Assembly: GCF_004340665.1 (NCBI RefSeq)
Contig: NZ_SLWO01000005.1
Location: 422,981-486,980 of the forward strand
DNA from: Pedobacter psychrotolerans
GTDB taxonomy: Bacteria; Bacteroidota; Bacteroidia; Sphingobacteriales; Sphingobacteriaceae
DNA length: 64,000 bases
Direction: 5' to 3'
The position numbers and the translations under genes were made by a program. This document shows, piece after piece, positions 16,301 through 24,116 of the stretch; within the stretch, counting starts at the first letter, position 1, and each line of letters begins with the position of its first letter. The notes below the pieces were generated by a model that was given only the letters and a program-made list of their open reading frames with translations, made no database searches and was not told where the DNA came from.

Positions 16301-17483
16301 GTAAACTTACCAGTAAATTATTTGATTGCTGTGGAAATCCTGTTGCTGTTGTACCTGCAGGAAGGACCGAACTGCCGCCTGCCACCGCGCCGGGATTGAA
16401 AGGCTGATTTTCTCCCAGATTCAGGAAACCAAGCACATCTCTGGAATCTGTGGTATTGCCAGCTTTATTGGTAATCCAGACTTCTATCTTGGTAATTTGA
16501 ATGGGTGAGGTAATAATTGGCGCATTAACCAAATGCTTATTGTAATTGTTGCGAAAATATTGAGCCAGAAAGTAATGTTTATTGGCTTCATAACTATCGG
16601 CTGTAACCGAAAATTCATTTTGTTGCGCACCATTTGAAATGCGGAGTTCTCTTGACTCTGATTTTTGCTGCGTGTAAACACTGGTTACATTTAGTTTTCC
16701 AAATTGCAATTGAGTTTTAACTCCAAACAAAGCTTGCGTGCCCGTAATCAAACTTGTATTTAAAGGTAAACTTACATTACCAGCCTCAATTTTCTTAATA
16801 ATATCATCAGCACCACCGGTGTAATCCAGTTTAATCTGGTTTTCAAAATCAAACTGTGCTTCAGTATTGTAATTACTTTTAATTTTAAGCTTTGTACCAA
16901 TATTCCCAACCAGATCCATTTGAATCCGTTGATTGAAATCAAAATTGGTTTGAACCCTTTGTCGCTCATTAAATAAGGGATTTTCATTTTTATTTCTGCG
17001 GCCTAAAAAGGTAAGCTCTGCCTCTCCACGGGGTTGAATATCAATCGTGGTTCCTCCGAAAAGCTTTTCAAAAGCCTTACTATTTACCTGGATTTTGGGA
17101 ATAACGCCTGTGTTCCTATAATCACCAACTTCAGAATTGGAAATACTTCGCCAGTTATCACGTTTCACTTCACTATTAACCAATCGGGTATATTCATCAA
17201 TGGTTAGGTATTGTGTTTGCGTAACATACCGATCACCAATCAGATCCTTTACAATATATCTTTTATTTTTTGCATCATACTCCACCACTTGCTTAAGATT
17301 ATTAGGCAGCGGCGAGAACGGATTTCGCGATGGTCTGATCCCCATGCGCTGTTTTTCCTTTAAACCAAAATTATTTTTTGACGTAGCGGTATCAGTCTTA
17401 CTCTGAACAACTTGTGAGAAGGTTTTTTGGGATATAAACAAGAAAAGTGGGATGAGAAATAGGAGTGTAAATATTCTCTTCAA
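10302..17483 (-). CDS. sprA: Type IX secretion translocon protein SprA (Sov)
   Basis: A giant outer-membrane protein of 2393 residues, about the expected length of SprA, the barrel that forms the protein-conducting channel of the type IX secretion system. A signal peptide (1-24, ending TFSQ) is followed by the SprA N-terminal segment with PRGEAELTFLGRRNKNENPLF and repeated beta-rich blocks to the end (final strands NFGFSLRFTLN). In gliding Bacteroidota the protein is needed for adhesin secretion and motility; whether this strain glides is not shown by the window. It lies 14 bp after ruvA in the block malic enzyme-ruvA-sprA-gcvH-vanZ. It is intact, with no frameshift across 7.2 kb. Confidence 0.95.
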   Translation of the reverse strand: MKRIFTLLFLIPLFLFISQKTFSQVVQSKTDTATSKNNFGLKEKQRMGIRPSRNPFSPLPNNLKQVVEYDAKNKRYIVKDLIGDRYVTQTQYLTIDEYTRLVNSEVKRDNWRSISNSEVGDYRNTGVIPKIQVNSKAFEKLFGGTTIDIQPRGEAELTFLGRRNKNENPLFNERQRVQTNFDFNQRIQMDLVGNIGTKLKIKSNYNTEAQFDFENQIKLDYTGGADDIIKKIEAGNVSLPLNTSLITGTQALFGVKTQLQFGKLNVTSVYTQQKSESRELRISNGAQQNEFSVTADSYEANKHYFLAQYFRNNYNKHLVNAPIITSPIQITKIEVWITNKAGNTTDSRDVLGFLNLGENQPFNPGAVAGGSSVLPAGTTATGFPQQSNNLLVSLPADARFTNSNSVISFFQANGATDQYAKLTYARKLTEREFTFQPQLGYISLNNPLNADEVLAVAYRYTYNGVEYQVGEFSTDVTFDAANPKVLYAKLLKNETTKINLPTWDLMMKNIYSIGGYQISPINFKLDIFRIDNETGVEKPIMTEGENTANRQWISLTEFDRLNQQNEKKPDGIFDFVASNNAFGSYFSNSSSSNSTFGSNLSLNGLTSLINNTNSGYITIDPANGRIIFPIIEPFGQDLANKFLPSEQALIDKYTFTALYDSTQTIAKQLFQNKNRYVIKGHYQSEVSSEFSLNAINVPEGSVKVFAGTMPLQEGVDFTVDYQGGRVSIINQALLTSGQPIRITTENNELFGLQQRSLFGTRLDYRVNNKLNLGGTFMNLTEKPLTQKVNIGEEPISNTIWGGDINYSSSSRFLTKLVDKLPFISTKAPSSVNFYGEFAQLVPGHPRALNFAGSKNGVSYLDDFEASRSVIDLKSAISWQLSGTPQDFSESQLVNDLTYGYNRARIAYYNIDPTFYNSNATTTPSNIRNNRNELSNHYVRQVIEQEVFPFKETATGQALNITTLDVAYYPTVRGPYNYATTGFSNDGKLSNPRQRWGGFQRKIETNDFEALNVGFIEFWVMDPFIYNRNSQGGDIYFNLGNISEDILKDGRKSLENGLPATDDASKYDETAWGRVPKLQPVIQAFDNDPDARRAQDVGLDGLSDANEKQKFTTAINQIKSQLNATAAAEIDQDPSSDNYSYFRGPALDQINAGILKRYEKYNGPEGNSKTAQQSQAELGLENSASTSLPDGEDINRDNNMTQSDEYYQYKVTMRPGMDVGQTQFITDKVTSQVKLANGNTQAVTWYQFRIPITQYEKKVGNIQDFKSIRFFRMFMTNFADTAIMRFAKLQLIRGEWREFNSKNTADQVIVDPSLPALTPDNSTIEVSTVNIEENGRKTPIPYVTPPGILRERDFSNYRGDTRLNEQSLSVTVKNLRDGYGRAAFKTAYSDFRSYKHLEMFIHAEAINNQVLGDGDVDAFLRIGTDNQDNYYEYLMPLKITTPGTSDADAIWPEANRMDIDLVLFQNAKLARNTAKQANGQPWPINIPFTYTDGNRTIIVKGQPDMSKVRVYMLGVKNPLRNNTTTQSDDGIDKNVLVWFNELRLTEFDEKGGWAATARLNLKLADFADVNISGSKSTIGFGSIDSKVSERNRADNVLLDVSSAVELGKFLPQKSGVKIPMFVNYSKQVSTPQYNPRTPDIELKNALDQSTKEQKDSILNFAQDYTVRRGINFTNVRKERTNNSKPVQLWDIENFAASYAFTQYNHRDFINQSSIQNTYRASLQYSYAKEAKTFAPFEKIIKSNMLALLKDFNFSIFPSAINFRIDVDRLYSENTLRNNDPANSIPIYQNGFGTTFNKNFRMSRIYGIAWNLTRSLQLDFNATNYSIIDEPDGRIDGMKRDTVWQNLKRLGRTTDYNHNLNVTYTLPIDKIPGFNWVTVKTRYGTNFNWQTEPLSTLQDPNINLGNTVQNSRNIQVNPALNMTTLYNKFGFIRNASNSEETGDKLKNFFINLLTSVKNVSANYVQTKGIFLPGYLPTTKYFGVDNVTGAPGLGFVFGSQRDIRDMALNNGWLTTDTLQTQLYVNTLREDLQFTGQIEPFRDLRITIRANKSQTRNFSSNYRYVVSVSSFENLSAITTGDYSISYIALGTAFKEKNSSVISSLFNQFMANRIIISRRLGAQNPNSSGQASGYSDGYGKESQDVLISAFMAAYSGKDAGKTSMNAFPRIPLPNWTLTYNGLTKIAFIADRFSSIDIRHGYRSAYNINGFNSLLRYQESNGFSVNRDANNNFLPEFQFSQVTISEYFSPLIGVDTRFKNNLSATFELNRSRLLGLSLSNSQLAQLSENNVVLGMGYRTNKFRFPFGWFKSLKMDNNMDFKLDVAIRDNKTVIYRADVEEAEISSGAKNITLRPSVDYILNQKFNVKLFYDSNITKPYTSQTFNTSFSNFGFSLRFTLN

Positions 17484-17496
17484 GGGCGTTAGTTTT

Positions 17497-18081
17497 CTAT
17501 AGTTTTTTTAATGCTTGTTTAATTAGTTGTTCTACAGTAAGCTTTTCTTCTGTAAGTTTTAATATTTGGTCGATAGTTTTTTCGGCTGTTTGTTTGGCGA
17601 ATCCGAGCATTACCAATGCTGATAACGCTTCATCTTTAATTGTATTGTGCTGAGGCATAGAAATTAACGAGTCTACTCCCTCTTTTTTTAGTTTATCCTG
17701 CAGCTCTAAAACTAAGCGTTGTGCAGTTTTTGCACCCAGGCCCTTTATTCTTTGAATAAGAGGCAAGTCTGCCTGAACAATTGCAGTTTGAATTTCCTCC
17801 GGTGTGATCGAAGATAAAATCATTCTACCTGTATTTGGTCCTATTCCAGATACAGATATCAGATGTAAAAATAAACGGCGTTCGCCCTCATCGGCGAACC
17901 CGTATAAGGTGTGTGCATCTTCCTTAACGTACAGCCAGGTATATAATTTACACCTTTCTGCATCGCCCAATGCACTATAAGTATTTAATGAAATGTTTAT
18001 ATGATAGCCTATACCTCCGGCTTCAACCACAACAAACGCTGGGTTTTTGGATGTTAATTTACCATCAATATAGGCGTACAT
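17497..18081 (-). CDS. ruvA: Holliday junction branch migration protein RuvA
   Basis: Tetrameric DNA-binding subunit that targets the RuvB motor to Holliday junctions. The 194 residues show the OB-fold domain I (1-63, beginning MYAYIDGKL), the two helix-hairpin-helix motifs of domain II (VSGIGPNTGRMIL and IKGLGAKTAQRLVLEL) and the C-terminal RuvB-binding domain (about 145-194). ruvB and ruvC are not in the window. It is separated from the malic enzyme gene by 6 bp and from sprA by 13 bp, so all three are probably cotranscribed. Confidence 0.97.
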   Translation of the reverse strand: MYAYIDGKLTSKNPAFVVVEAGGIGYHINISLNTYSALGDAERCKLYTWLYVKEDAHTLYGFADEGERRLFLHLISVSGIGPNTGRMILSSITPEEIQTAIVQADLPLIQRIKGLGAKTAQRLVLELQDKLKKEGVDSLISMPQHNTIKDEALSALVMLGFAKQTAEKTIDQILKLTEEKLTVEQLIKQALKKL

Positions 18082-18087
18082 GGAGTA

Positions 18088-20409
18088 TTATTTCTTAGTT
18101 GTTTTTGTAAATATACCTTTTCGTTTCGAAGTTTCTGCAATTTCTTCTTTTGCCTGAACATCTACTACTGCAATAGTAACCATATTTACGATCTCTCTCA
18201 CTGAACTTCCTAATTGAACAATATGAACAGGCTTATTTAATCCTAGTAAAATCGGACCAACAGCTTCAGCTCCACCCAGCTCCTGCAATAGCTTATAAGC
18301 AATATTACCTGATTCTAGATTTGGGAAAATTAAGGTATTCGCAGGTTCATCTGCCAGTGTACTAAACGGGAAGTTATCCTTTAACAGTTCATTATTGATG
18401 GCAAAATTTCCTTGCATTTCTCCATCTACAACTACTTCAGGATGATTTTTATGAAGGATTCTCACCGTTTCTCTTACCTTATTAGGCGTTACACCATCAT
18501 TCGAACCAAAGTTTGAGTATGATAATAAAGCAATCCGGGGTTTAATGTTAAACTGCTTAACAGACTTATCTAAAAGTAAGGTAATATCAACCAATTCTTC
18601 AGCTGTTGGATCTACATTTACCGTGGTATCGCCAAAGAAAACAGGACCTTTTTTAGTCATCATCATGTACATACCAGCCACACGCTTTACCCCTGGCTCT
18701 ACACCAATTACCTGCAAAGCTGGCTTAATGGTATCACCATAATTTTTAGTCAAGCCGGATATCATGGCATCTGCCTCACCAAATTCTACCATTGATGCGC
18801 CGTAATAATTACGATCTCTCAACAATTTAGTTGCATCATTAATAGATACTCCCTTACGCTGACGTTTTTTGTAAAGTGCTGCTGCGTATTGTTTGGTTTT
18901 TACCGGATTCTGCATCTGATCAATAATCTCCACGCCATCCAGTTCCAGTGCATGCTCATCAATGATGGATTGAATTTTCTCACGGTTACCTAAAAGAATC
19001 GGAATGGCAATATTCTCATCCTTAACAATTTGAGCAGCTTTTAGAATTTTATAATTATCAGCTTCTGCAAAAACAACACGTTTAGGATCTGTTTTGGCTT
19101 TCGTAGTGATGGAACGCATAATGGCGTCATCCAAGCCTAAACGTTTTCTTAATTCTTCTGAATAGGCATCCCAATCGGTAATTACCTTACGTGCTACGCC
19201 GCTTTCTATAGCAGCCTTTGCAACCGCGATAGAAACTTCAGTAATTAACCTGAAATCTACCGGTTTTGGAATAATATAATCTTTACCAAATTTAAGGTTA
19301 CGGGCATTATAAGCAAGGTTTACTGCTTCTGGTACTGATCTTTTTGCTAATTCTGCAATGGCTTTTACTGCAGCAATTTTCATGGCTTCATTAATGGTTG
19401 TTGCACGTACATCCAGCGCACCACGGAAAATATAAGGGAAACCCAATACATTATTCACCTGGTTTGGATAGTCAGAACGCCCGGTTGCCATAATCAAATC
19501 CTTACGCGTTTTGATCGCCAGTTCATAAGCAATTTCAGGATTTGGATTAGCCATGGCAAAAACAATCGGGTTTTTTGCCATACCCACCAACATCTCTGGT
19601 TGAATCACATTTCCAGCTGAAAGGCCAATAAAAACATCAGCGCCTTTCATGGCTTCACCAATAGTACCTATATCTGTTCTGTTGGTTGCGAAAAACATCC
19701 GCATATCATCAAGATCAGTTCTTTCCATGTTGATCAATCCATTGATGTCAAACATCACCAGATTTTCTTTTTTCACACCTAAGGAAAGGTACATTTTAGA
19801 ACAGGAAACCGCAGCCGCACCTGCTCCGCTAACCACAACCTTAATTTTATCTATTTTCTTTTTCTGAATTTCACAGGCATTTAATAGTGCTGCTCCTGAA
19901 ATAATGGCTGTACCATGCTGGTCATCATGCATTACAGGAATATTCATTTCCTGTTTCAAGCGGGTTTCTATTTCGAAACACTCTGGTGCTTTAATATCCT
20001 CCAGGTTCACTCCTCCGAAGGTTGGCTCCAAAGCTTTAACAATTTTTACAAAATCGTCTATATTTTTGGTGTCTAATTCTAAATCGAATACATCGATATC
20101 AGCAAAAATTTTAAACAACAACCCCTTACCTTCCATTACTGGCTTGCTGGCTTCAGGACCAATATTCCCCAACCCTAAAACAGCCGTTCCGTTACTGATT
20201 ACCGCAACAAGATTACCTTTTGCGGTATATTTGTAAACATCATCGGTATTATCTGCTATTTTTAAACAAGGTTCTGCTACACCTGGCGAATAAGCCATCG
20301 TTAAATCACGTTGTGAAGTGGTTGGTTTTGTAGGTACTACCTGTATTTTTCCTGGCCGCCCTTGCGAGTGGTAATCGAGCGCATCTTGCTTTCTATTGAT
20401 ATTACTCAT
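18088..20409 (-). CDS. maeB: NADP-dependent malic enzyme with phosphotransacetylase-like C-terminus
   Basis: Oxidative decarboxylation of malate to pyruvate. The N-terminal malic enzyme (about 1-430) includes [12 protein letters not shown], the [12 protein letters not shown] metal and substrate region and the Rossmann motif [12 protein letters not shown]. The C-terminal phosphotransacetylase-like domain (about 440-773) is typical of the long MaeB type and usually regulatory. The frame is open to 20469, but I chose the ATG at 20409 (773 residues). [23 protein letters not shown] is the expected N-terminus, and a TACCTTTG promoter element at 20432-20439 would start the RNA near 20425, inside the longer frame. 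It heads the leftward ruvA-sprA block. Confidence 0.95.
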   Translation of the reverse strand: MSNINRKQDALDYHSQGRPGKIQVVPTKPTTSQRDLTMAYSPGVAEPCLKIADNTDDVYKYTAKGNLVAVISNGTAVLGLGNIGPEASKPVMEGKGLLFKIFADIDVFDLELDTKNIDDFVKIVKALEPTFGGVNLEDIKAPECFEIETRLKQEMNIPVMHDDQHGTAIISGAALLNACEIQKKKIDKIKVVVSGAGAAAVSCSKMYLSLGVKKENLVMFDINGLINMERTDLDDMRMFFATNRTDIGTIGEAMKGADVFIGLSAGNVIQPEMLVGMAKNPIVFAMANPNPEIAYELAIKTRKDLIMATGRSDYPNQVNNVLGFPYIFRGALDVRATTINEAMKIAAVKAIAELAKRSVPEAVNLAYNARNLKFGKDYIIPKPVDFRLITEVSIAVAKAAIESGVARKVITDWDAYSEELRKRLGLDDAIMRSITTKAKTDPKRVVFAEADNYKILKAAQIVKDENIAIPILLGNREKIQSIIDEHALELDGVEIIDQMQNPVKTKQYAAALYKKRQRKGVSINDATKLLRDRNYYGASMVEFGEADAMISGLTKNYGDTIKPALQVIGVEPGVKRVAGMYMMMTKKGPVFFGDTTVNVDPTAEELVDITLLLDKSVKQFNIKPRIALLSYSNFGSNDGVTPNKVRETVRILHKNHPEVVVDGEMQGNFAINNELLKDNFPFSTLADEPANTLIFPNLESGNIAYKLLQELGGAEAVGPILLGLNKPVHIVQLGSSVREIVNMVTIAVVDVQAKEEIAETSKRKGIFTKTTKK

Positions 20410-20431
20410 TAAGTAACTTATTAGTGACGGG

Positions 20432-20439
20432 CAAAGGTA
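20432..20439 (-). promoter_or_regulatory. Promoter -7 element of the malic enzyme operon
   Basis: TACCTTTG on the minus strand matches TAnnTTTG. Transcription would start near 20425, leaving about 15 untranslated bases before the ATG at 20409. It rules against the longer frame starting at 20469. Confidence 0.6.
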
Positions 20440-20456
20440 CGATTCTTTAAAAGAAT

Positions 20457-20492
20457 TAAAAAACCCCAAAGGCTTTTAAAACCATTGGGGTA
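20457..20492 (-). terminator. Intrinsic terminator after the lytic transglycosylase gene
   Basis: On the minus strand ACCCCAA...TTGGGGT with an extra inner pairing (GGTTTTAAAAGCC) is followed by TTTTTT. It lies about 45 bp past the stop at 20535 and just before the malic enzyme promoter, separating the two leftward units. Confidence 0.85.
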
Positions 20493-20534
20493 TAATTGTC
20501 TTGTTGATATTTAAGCAAATAGCCTAATAATGGC

Positions 20535-21938
20535 TTAGCCTTTACTGATCTTGAGGATCATTCCGGCTCTTAAACCTGCTTTTGAAAGTTTATTATCCCG
20601 TTTGATACTTTGAACCGTAACACCATTAAATTTTTCTGCAATTTCAGATAAAGTATCACCTGCTTTAACCGTATAACTGGCATAAGAAACCGGAGCCTTT
20701 AAGCGATTGACATTTTTAGCAAATATTTTAAGCTGCTGACCTGGTACAATTGTTTTGCTCTTTAATCCATTCCAAACCCTTAAATCCTGTACTTCAACAC
20801 CATATTTATTGGCCACCATGGCAAGTGATTGTCCTGCACTAACTTTATGAAAAACAACGGCGTGACTGGATGCAGATTTAGCTCTTGATTTCCGGAGATC
20901 TCTTACATCGTCTGTGCTGGCCTGCACAACCCTCATACTCACATCCTGCTCACTATTATTTAACACCTCATAAACACTGGCATAATCAATATCCCTGAGT
21001 TTGGGCATGATAATACGCTTAGGCTCCTCATCAGTGCCGTTTACAATTTTTTTCTTGTAAGAAGGATTTAAGGCAAAAAGTGCAGTTTCATCAACATTCA
21101 GTGCTTTTGCCAAACTGGCTAATGATACAAAACGATTGGTTTGAACCGTATCTGTTTTTAAAAACAGGCTACAGGCCTGAGGCGAAATCTGATGTTTGCC
21201 AGAGTAATTCATCACATATACGGCAGCGATAAAAGCGGGCACATAATTTCTGGTTTCTTTAGGAAGGAATTGTCTGATTGCCCAAAAATCCCGTGATTCA
21301 GCTTTTGCCATTGCACGGGTTACTGCACCTTTACCGCAATTATAGGCAGCAATGGCCAATAACCAATCGCCCAATTCTTCATAAGCATCCTTAAAATATT
21401 GTGCTGCTGCATAACTTGCCTGAATGGGATCTTTCCGCTCATCTACAAAATTATCCATTTTTAGTCCGTAAGCCTTTCCGGTTCCGAACATAAACTGCCA
21501 GATCCCTGTGGCGCCAACCCTGGAGATCGCATGAGGGTTCATTTGAGACTCTACAATAGTTAAATATTTAATTTCCTGCGGGATATTAAAATCTTTAAGC
21601 GCTTTATCAAAAATGGGAAAATAGTAATTTGATAAACCCATCATCTTACCAAATAAGTCTTTCCGTTTGGCATAAATATCAATGTATTGCTGAACGTATT
21701 CGTTATAAGGAAGCGGAACGGTTTTGGTAATGGAATCGAGGCGGAGTTTGTAAATATAGTTTTGCCCCATTAACAAGGGATTCTCATAAATTAACGGTAC
21801 TGAAATAGTGTCGGTATTAATGAAAATGTTTTCCTGAAATTTAGGTAGACTATCAATTTTGACTTTCTGTTGCGCAACGGAAAAAGAAATACATCCGATG
21901 AGGGCACATACACTGGTAAAAAGTAGTTTTCTTATCAT
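20535..21938 (-). CDS. Membrane-associated lytic transglycosylase with LysM domains (MltD-like)
   Basis: Cleaves peptidoglycan glycan strands to anhydromuropeptides. From the ATG at 21938 (467 residues) it has a signal peptide ending SVAQQ. An SLT domain follows (about 95-240) with catalytic Glu130 in ESQMNPHAISRVGATGIWQF and the AYNCGKGAV motif. Two LysM modules lie near the C-terminus (about 365-408 and 422-467, the second ending RAGMILKISK) for cell-wall binding. The frame extends two codons further up to a TTG, but MIRKLLFTSV is a normal signal start. The gene is alone, with a terminator behind it. Confidence 0.93.
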   Translation of the reverse strand: MIRKLLFTSVCALIGCISFSVAQQKVKIDSLPKFQENIFINTDTISVPLIYENPLLMGQNYIYKLRLDSITKTVPLPYNEYVQQYIDIYAKRKDLFGKMMGLSNYYFPIFDKALKDFNIPQEIKYLTIVESQMNPHAISRVGATGIWQFMFGTGKAYGLKMDNFVDERKDPIQASYAAAQYFKDAYEELGDWLLAIAAYNCGKGAVTRAMAKAESRDFWAIRQFLPKETRNYVPAFIAAVYVMNYSGKHQISPQACSLFLKTDTVQTNRFVSLASLAKALNVDETALFALNPSYKKKIVNGTDEEPKRIIMPKLRDIDYASVYEVLNNSEQDVSMRVVQASTDDVRDLRKSRAKSASSHAVVFHKVSAGQSLAMVANKYGVEVQDLRVWNGLKSKTIVPGQQLKIFAKNVNRLKAPVSYASYTVKAGDTLSEIAEKFNGVTVQSIKRDNKLSKAGLRAGMILKISKG

Positions 21939-21999
21939 GGGCAATTCGGTTTGTTCAGCGCTATTTTCCGGTTATCCTTCCGAAATCTTTAAAAGAATG

Positions 22000-22058
22000 G
22001 TTTCCGTTTTAGACGGAAACACACAATAAACGCTAAGCATATTGATAAAAATATGCTT
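22000..22058. terminator. Two hairpins after gatA
   Basis: Two perfect 8-bp inverted repeats lie in tandem at the end of gatA: AAGCATAT/ATATGCTT (22035-22058, reaching into the stop codon) and GTTTCCGT/ACGGAAAC (22000-22020). Neither has a strong T tract on the minus strand, so they may terminate or stabilise the gatA message rather than act as classic terminators. Confidence 0.5.
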
Positions 22059-23475
22059 ATTTTAAAAATGCCTGGGAGAAAGCAAGCAGCTTATCTTCCT
22101 CAAAATGTTTGGCTGTAAATTGAATACTTAACGGCAAACCAGCTTCATTATTGCCCAAAGGCAAAGCAATAGCCGGATTTCCACTTAATGAAGGTAATAC
22201 AGTAAAAATATCTGCCATGTACATCACCAATGCATCCTGTACGTTATCACCTATTTTAAACGCAGCAGTTGGAGCAACAGGAGATAATAGCAAGTCATAA
22301 TCCTGAAATAAATGATCCATTTTTTCTCTGATTAAACGGCGCACTTGCTGTGCTTTCTGATAGTAGGCATCATAATAACCAGCACTCAAAACAAATGTTC
22401 CTAAAAGGATGCGTTTTTTAACTTCTTCGCCAAAACCTTCTGCACGAGATCTCTTATAAAGTTCGGTTAAAGATTTCGCATCGGTGTTGCGATGGCCATA
22501 ATGCACGCCATCATACCTGGATAGATTTGAAGAGGCTTCTGCTGTAGTTAGGATATAGTAAGTTGGAACGAGATATTCTAAAAGATCAAAAGAAACATAA
22601 TCTACCTGATGGCCTTTTTCCTTTAAATCATCAATCGATTTTAAAATAGCAGATTTAATTTCAGGATCTAGTGCATCACTTTCTATTGTTTCTTTAAGAA
22701 CAGCTATCCGTTGTTTTTTTTGCTCATTTAATTGAGCTGGATAATCTGGAACGGCTACATCAGAAACTGTTGAATCATTTTCATCAGCTCCGGCTAAAAC
22801 CTGAAGTAATAAGGCTGCATCTTCTACAGAAGAGGTAATTGGCCCAACCTGATCAAATGAGGATGCGTAAGCAATCACACCATAACGGGAAACCCGCCCA
22901 TAAGTTGGTTTTAAGCCTATTTGTCCACAAAAAGCAGCTGGTTGCCTTACTGATCCACCGGTATCAGTACCCAGTGTGGCTAGACACATATCTGCCTGAA
23001 CAGCCACAGCAGATCCACCAGATGATCCACCTGGAACCAGTTCGGGATTTGCCGCATTTTTAACGGGCCCGAAGTGGGAGGTTTCATTAGAGCCACCCAT
23101 TGCAAATTCATCACAATTTAAACGGCCTATGATTACAGCATCTTCCTGTAATAAACGTTTAACAACAGTAGATGAGTAAGGCGATACGAAGCCATCAAGC
23201 ATTTTTGAAGATGCAGTGACTATATGATCATGATAACAGATATTATCTTTAATACCAATAACCATCCCGGCAAGCTTGCCGGCGGTTCCCTGTATAATTT
23301 TTTCTTGTACTGCTTTCGCCTGAACTTCGGCCGAATAAAAAAACACCTCGTTAAATGCGTTGAGGTGTTCATTATCTGAAATTTGCTTAAAATAATAAGC
23401 CAATAAATCGGGTAAAGTTAATTGCTTTTGCGAAATGAGTGCCTGAATCTCTTTTAGAGCGCTGTATTTCTTCAA
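22057..23475 (-). CDS. gatA: Asp/Glu-tRNA amidotransferase subunit A
   Basis: Amidase subunit of GatCAB, which converts misacylated Glu-tRNA(Gln) or Asp-tRNA(Asn). The 472 residues carry the amidase Ser-cisSer-Lys triad: Lys76 in GIKDN, serines in the PGGSSGGSAVAV loop (about 149-160), and the Ser in GTDTGGSVRQPA (175). The frame begins at TTG (23475), and the encoded KKYSALKEIQALI matches the family N-terminus, so a UUG start is likely. gatB and gatC are not in the window. It lies 18 bp after the second tatA gene in a leftward run and may be cotranscribed with it. Confidence 0.95.
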   Translation of the reverse strand: MKKYSALKEIQALISQKQLTLPDLLAYYFKQISDNEHLNAFNEVFFYSAEVQAKAVQEKIIQGTAGKLAGMVIGIKDNICYHDHIVTASSKMLDGFVSPYSSTVVKRLLQEDAVIIGRLNCDEFAMGGSNETSHFGPVKNAANPELVPGGSSGGSAVAVQADMCLATLGTDTGGSVRQPAAFCGQIGLKPTYGRVSRYGVIAYASSFDQVGPITSSVEDAALLLQVLAGADENDSTVSDVAVPDYPAQLNEQKKQRIAVLKETIESDALDPEIKSAILKSIDDLKEKGHQVDYVSFDLLEYLVPTYYILTTAEASSNLSRYDGVHYGHRNTDAKSLTELYKRSRAEGFGEEVKKRILLGTFVLSAGYYDAYYQKAQQVRRLIREKMDHLFQDYDLLLSPVAPTAAFKIGDNVQDALVMYMADIFTVLPSLSGNPAIALPLGNNEAGLPLSIQFTAKHFEEDKLLAFSQAFLK

Positions 23476-23493
23476 AACTTAAAATTATAGCAA

Positions 23494-23694
23494 TTAAACG
23501 GTTTTGTCTCTGTTAGATGGATCAACTTGTTCTCCATCAACGCCATCCTTACCATCTTTAAATTCTTTAACACCTTTACCTAAACCTCTCATCAGCTCAG
23601 GAATTTTTTTACCACCAAATAATAAAAGTACCACTACAGCAATAATGATAATTTCTGGTGTTCCAAGCATTGCTGCTATTGTTGTATTTAACAT
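23494..23694 (-). CDS. tatA: Twin-arginine translocase subunit TatA/E, short form
   Basis: A 66-residue TatA-type protein. One N-terminal membrane helix (about 11-28, [22 protein letters not shown]) leads to the amphipathic helix ([14 protein letters not shown]) and a short acidic tail. TatA oligomers line the pore for folded Tat substrates in the inner membrane. It directly follows a longer TatA paralogue, 10 bp apart, so two versions are expressed together. tatC is not in the window. The ATG at 23694 gives a standard TatA N-terminus. Confidence 0.93.
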   Translation of the reverse strand: MLNTTIAAMLGTPEIIIIAVVVLLLFGGKKIPELMRGLGKGVKEFKDGKDGVDGEQVDPSNRDKTV

Positions 23695-23704
23695 AATTTT
23701 TTGT

Positions 23705-24067
23705 TTAAACTTTTTGACTGTTAGTTACAATATTTTCATCGATGGGTGTGCTTGATGGATGATTTGCAGCTGGTGCTACTTTTTCATCTACCGGAGAAGT
23801 TTCTTCAGTTGAATGGTGAGGTTGACTATTGTTATTGGCCACTTTTTCTTCAGCTTCTTCTTTATCTAAATCCATTGCATTAATATTTCTATGGATCTCA
23901 CGCTTCACACCATCAGAAGCATCTTTAAATTCTCTGATTCCCTTCCCTAAGCCTCTTGCTAATTCAGGTAACTTTTTACCCCCAAACAACAAAAGAACGA
24001 CTACTAAAATGAGTACGATCTCCGATCCACCCATGTTTAAAAACTCTAATAACGTGCCTTGATACAT
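23705..24067 (-). CDS. tatA: Twin-arginine translocase subunit TatA/E, long form
   Basis: A TatA paralogue of 120 residues from the ATG at 24067 (one codon shorter than the GTG-initiated frame). It has a membrane helix [24 protein letters not shown] and amphipathic helix [14 protein letters not shown], nearly the same as in the neighbouring tatA. It then has an extra charged C-terminal tail (about 60-120) rich in Glu, Asn, Pro and Ser. The tail resembles TatB-like extension, but the helix lacks clear TatB features, so a TatA role is preferred. A TATATTTG promoter element lies at plus 24085-24092, about 18 bp upstream. Confidence 0.9.
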   Translation of the reverse strand: MYQGTLLEFLNMGGSEIVLILVVVLLLFGGKKLPELARGLGKGIREFKDASDGVKREIHRNINAMDLDKEEAEEKVANNNSQPHHSTEETSPVDEKVAPAANHPSSTPIDENIVTNSQKV

Positions 24068-24084
24068 CACTGATCTATTTTATA

Positions 24085-24092
24085 CAAATATA
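24085..24092 (-). promoter_or_regulatory. Promoter -7 element before the tatA pair
   Basis: TATATTTG on the minus strand matches TAnnTTTG; the RNA would begin about 10 bases before the ATG at 24067. This would drive both tatA genes and possibly gatA. Confidence 0.5.
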
Positions 24093-24116
24093 AACATTTT
24101 ACAACTCTCTTCCCTC

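Noticed and set aside
18088..20469. 793-residue version of the malic enzyme
   Set aside because: The extra 20 residues lie upstream of the predicted transcription start and do not resemble the family N-terminus.
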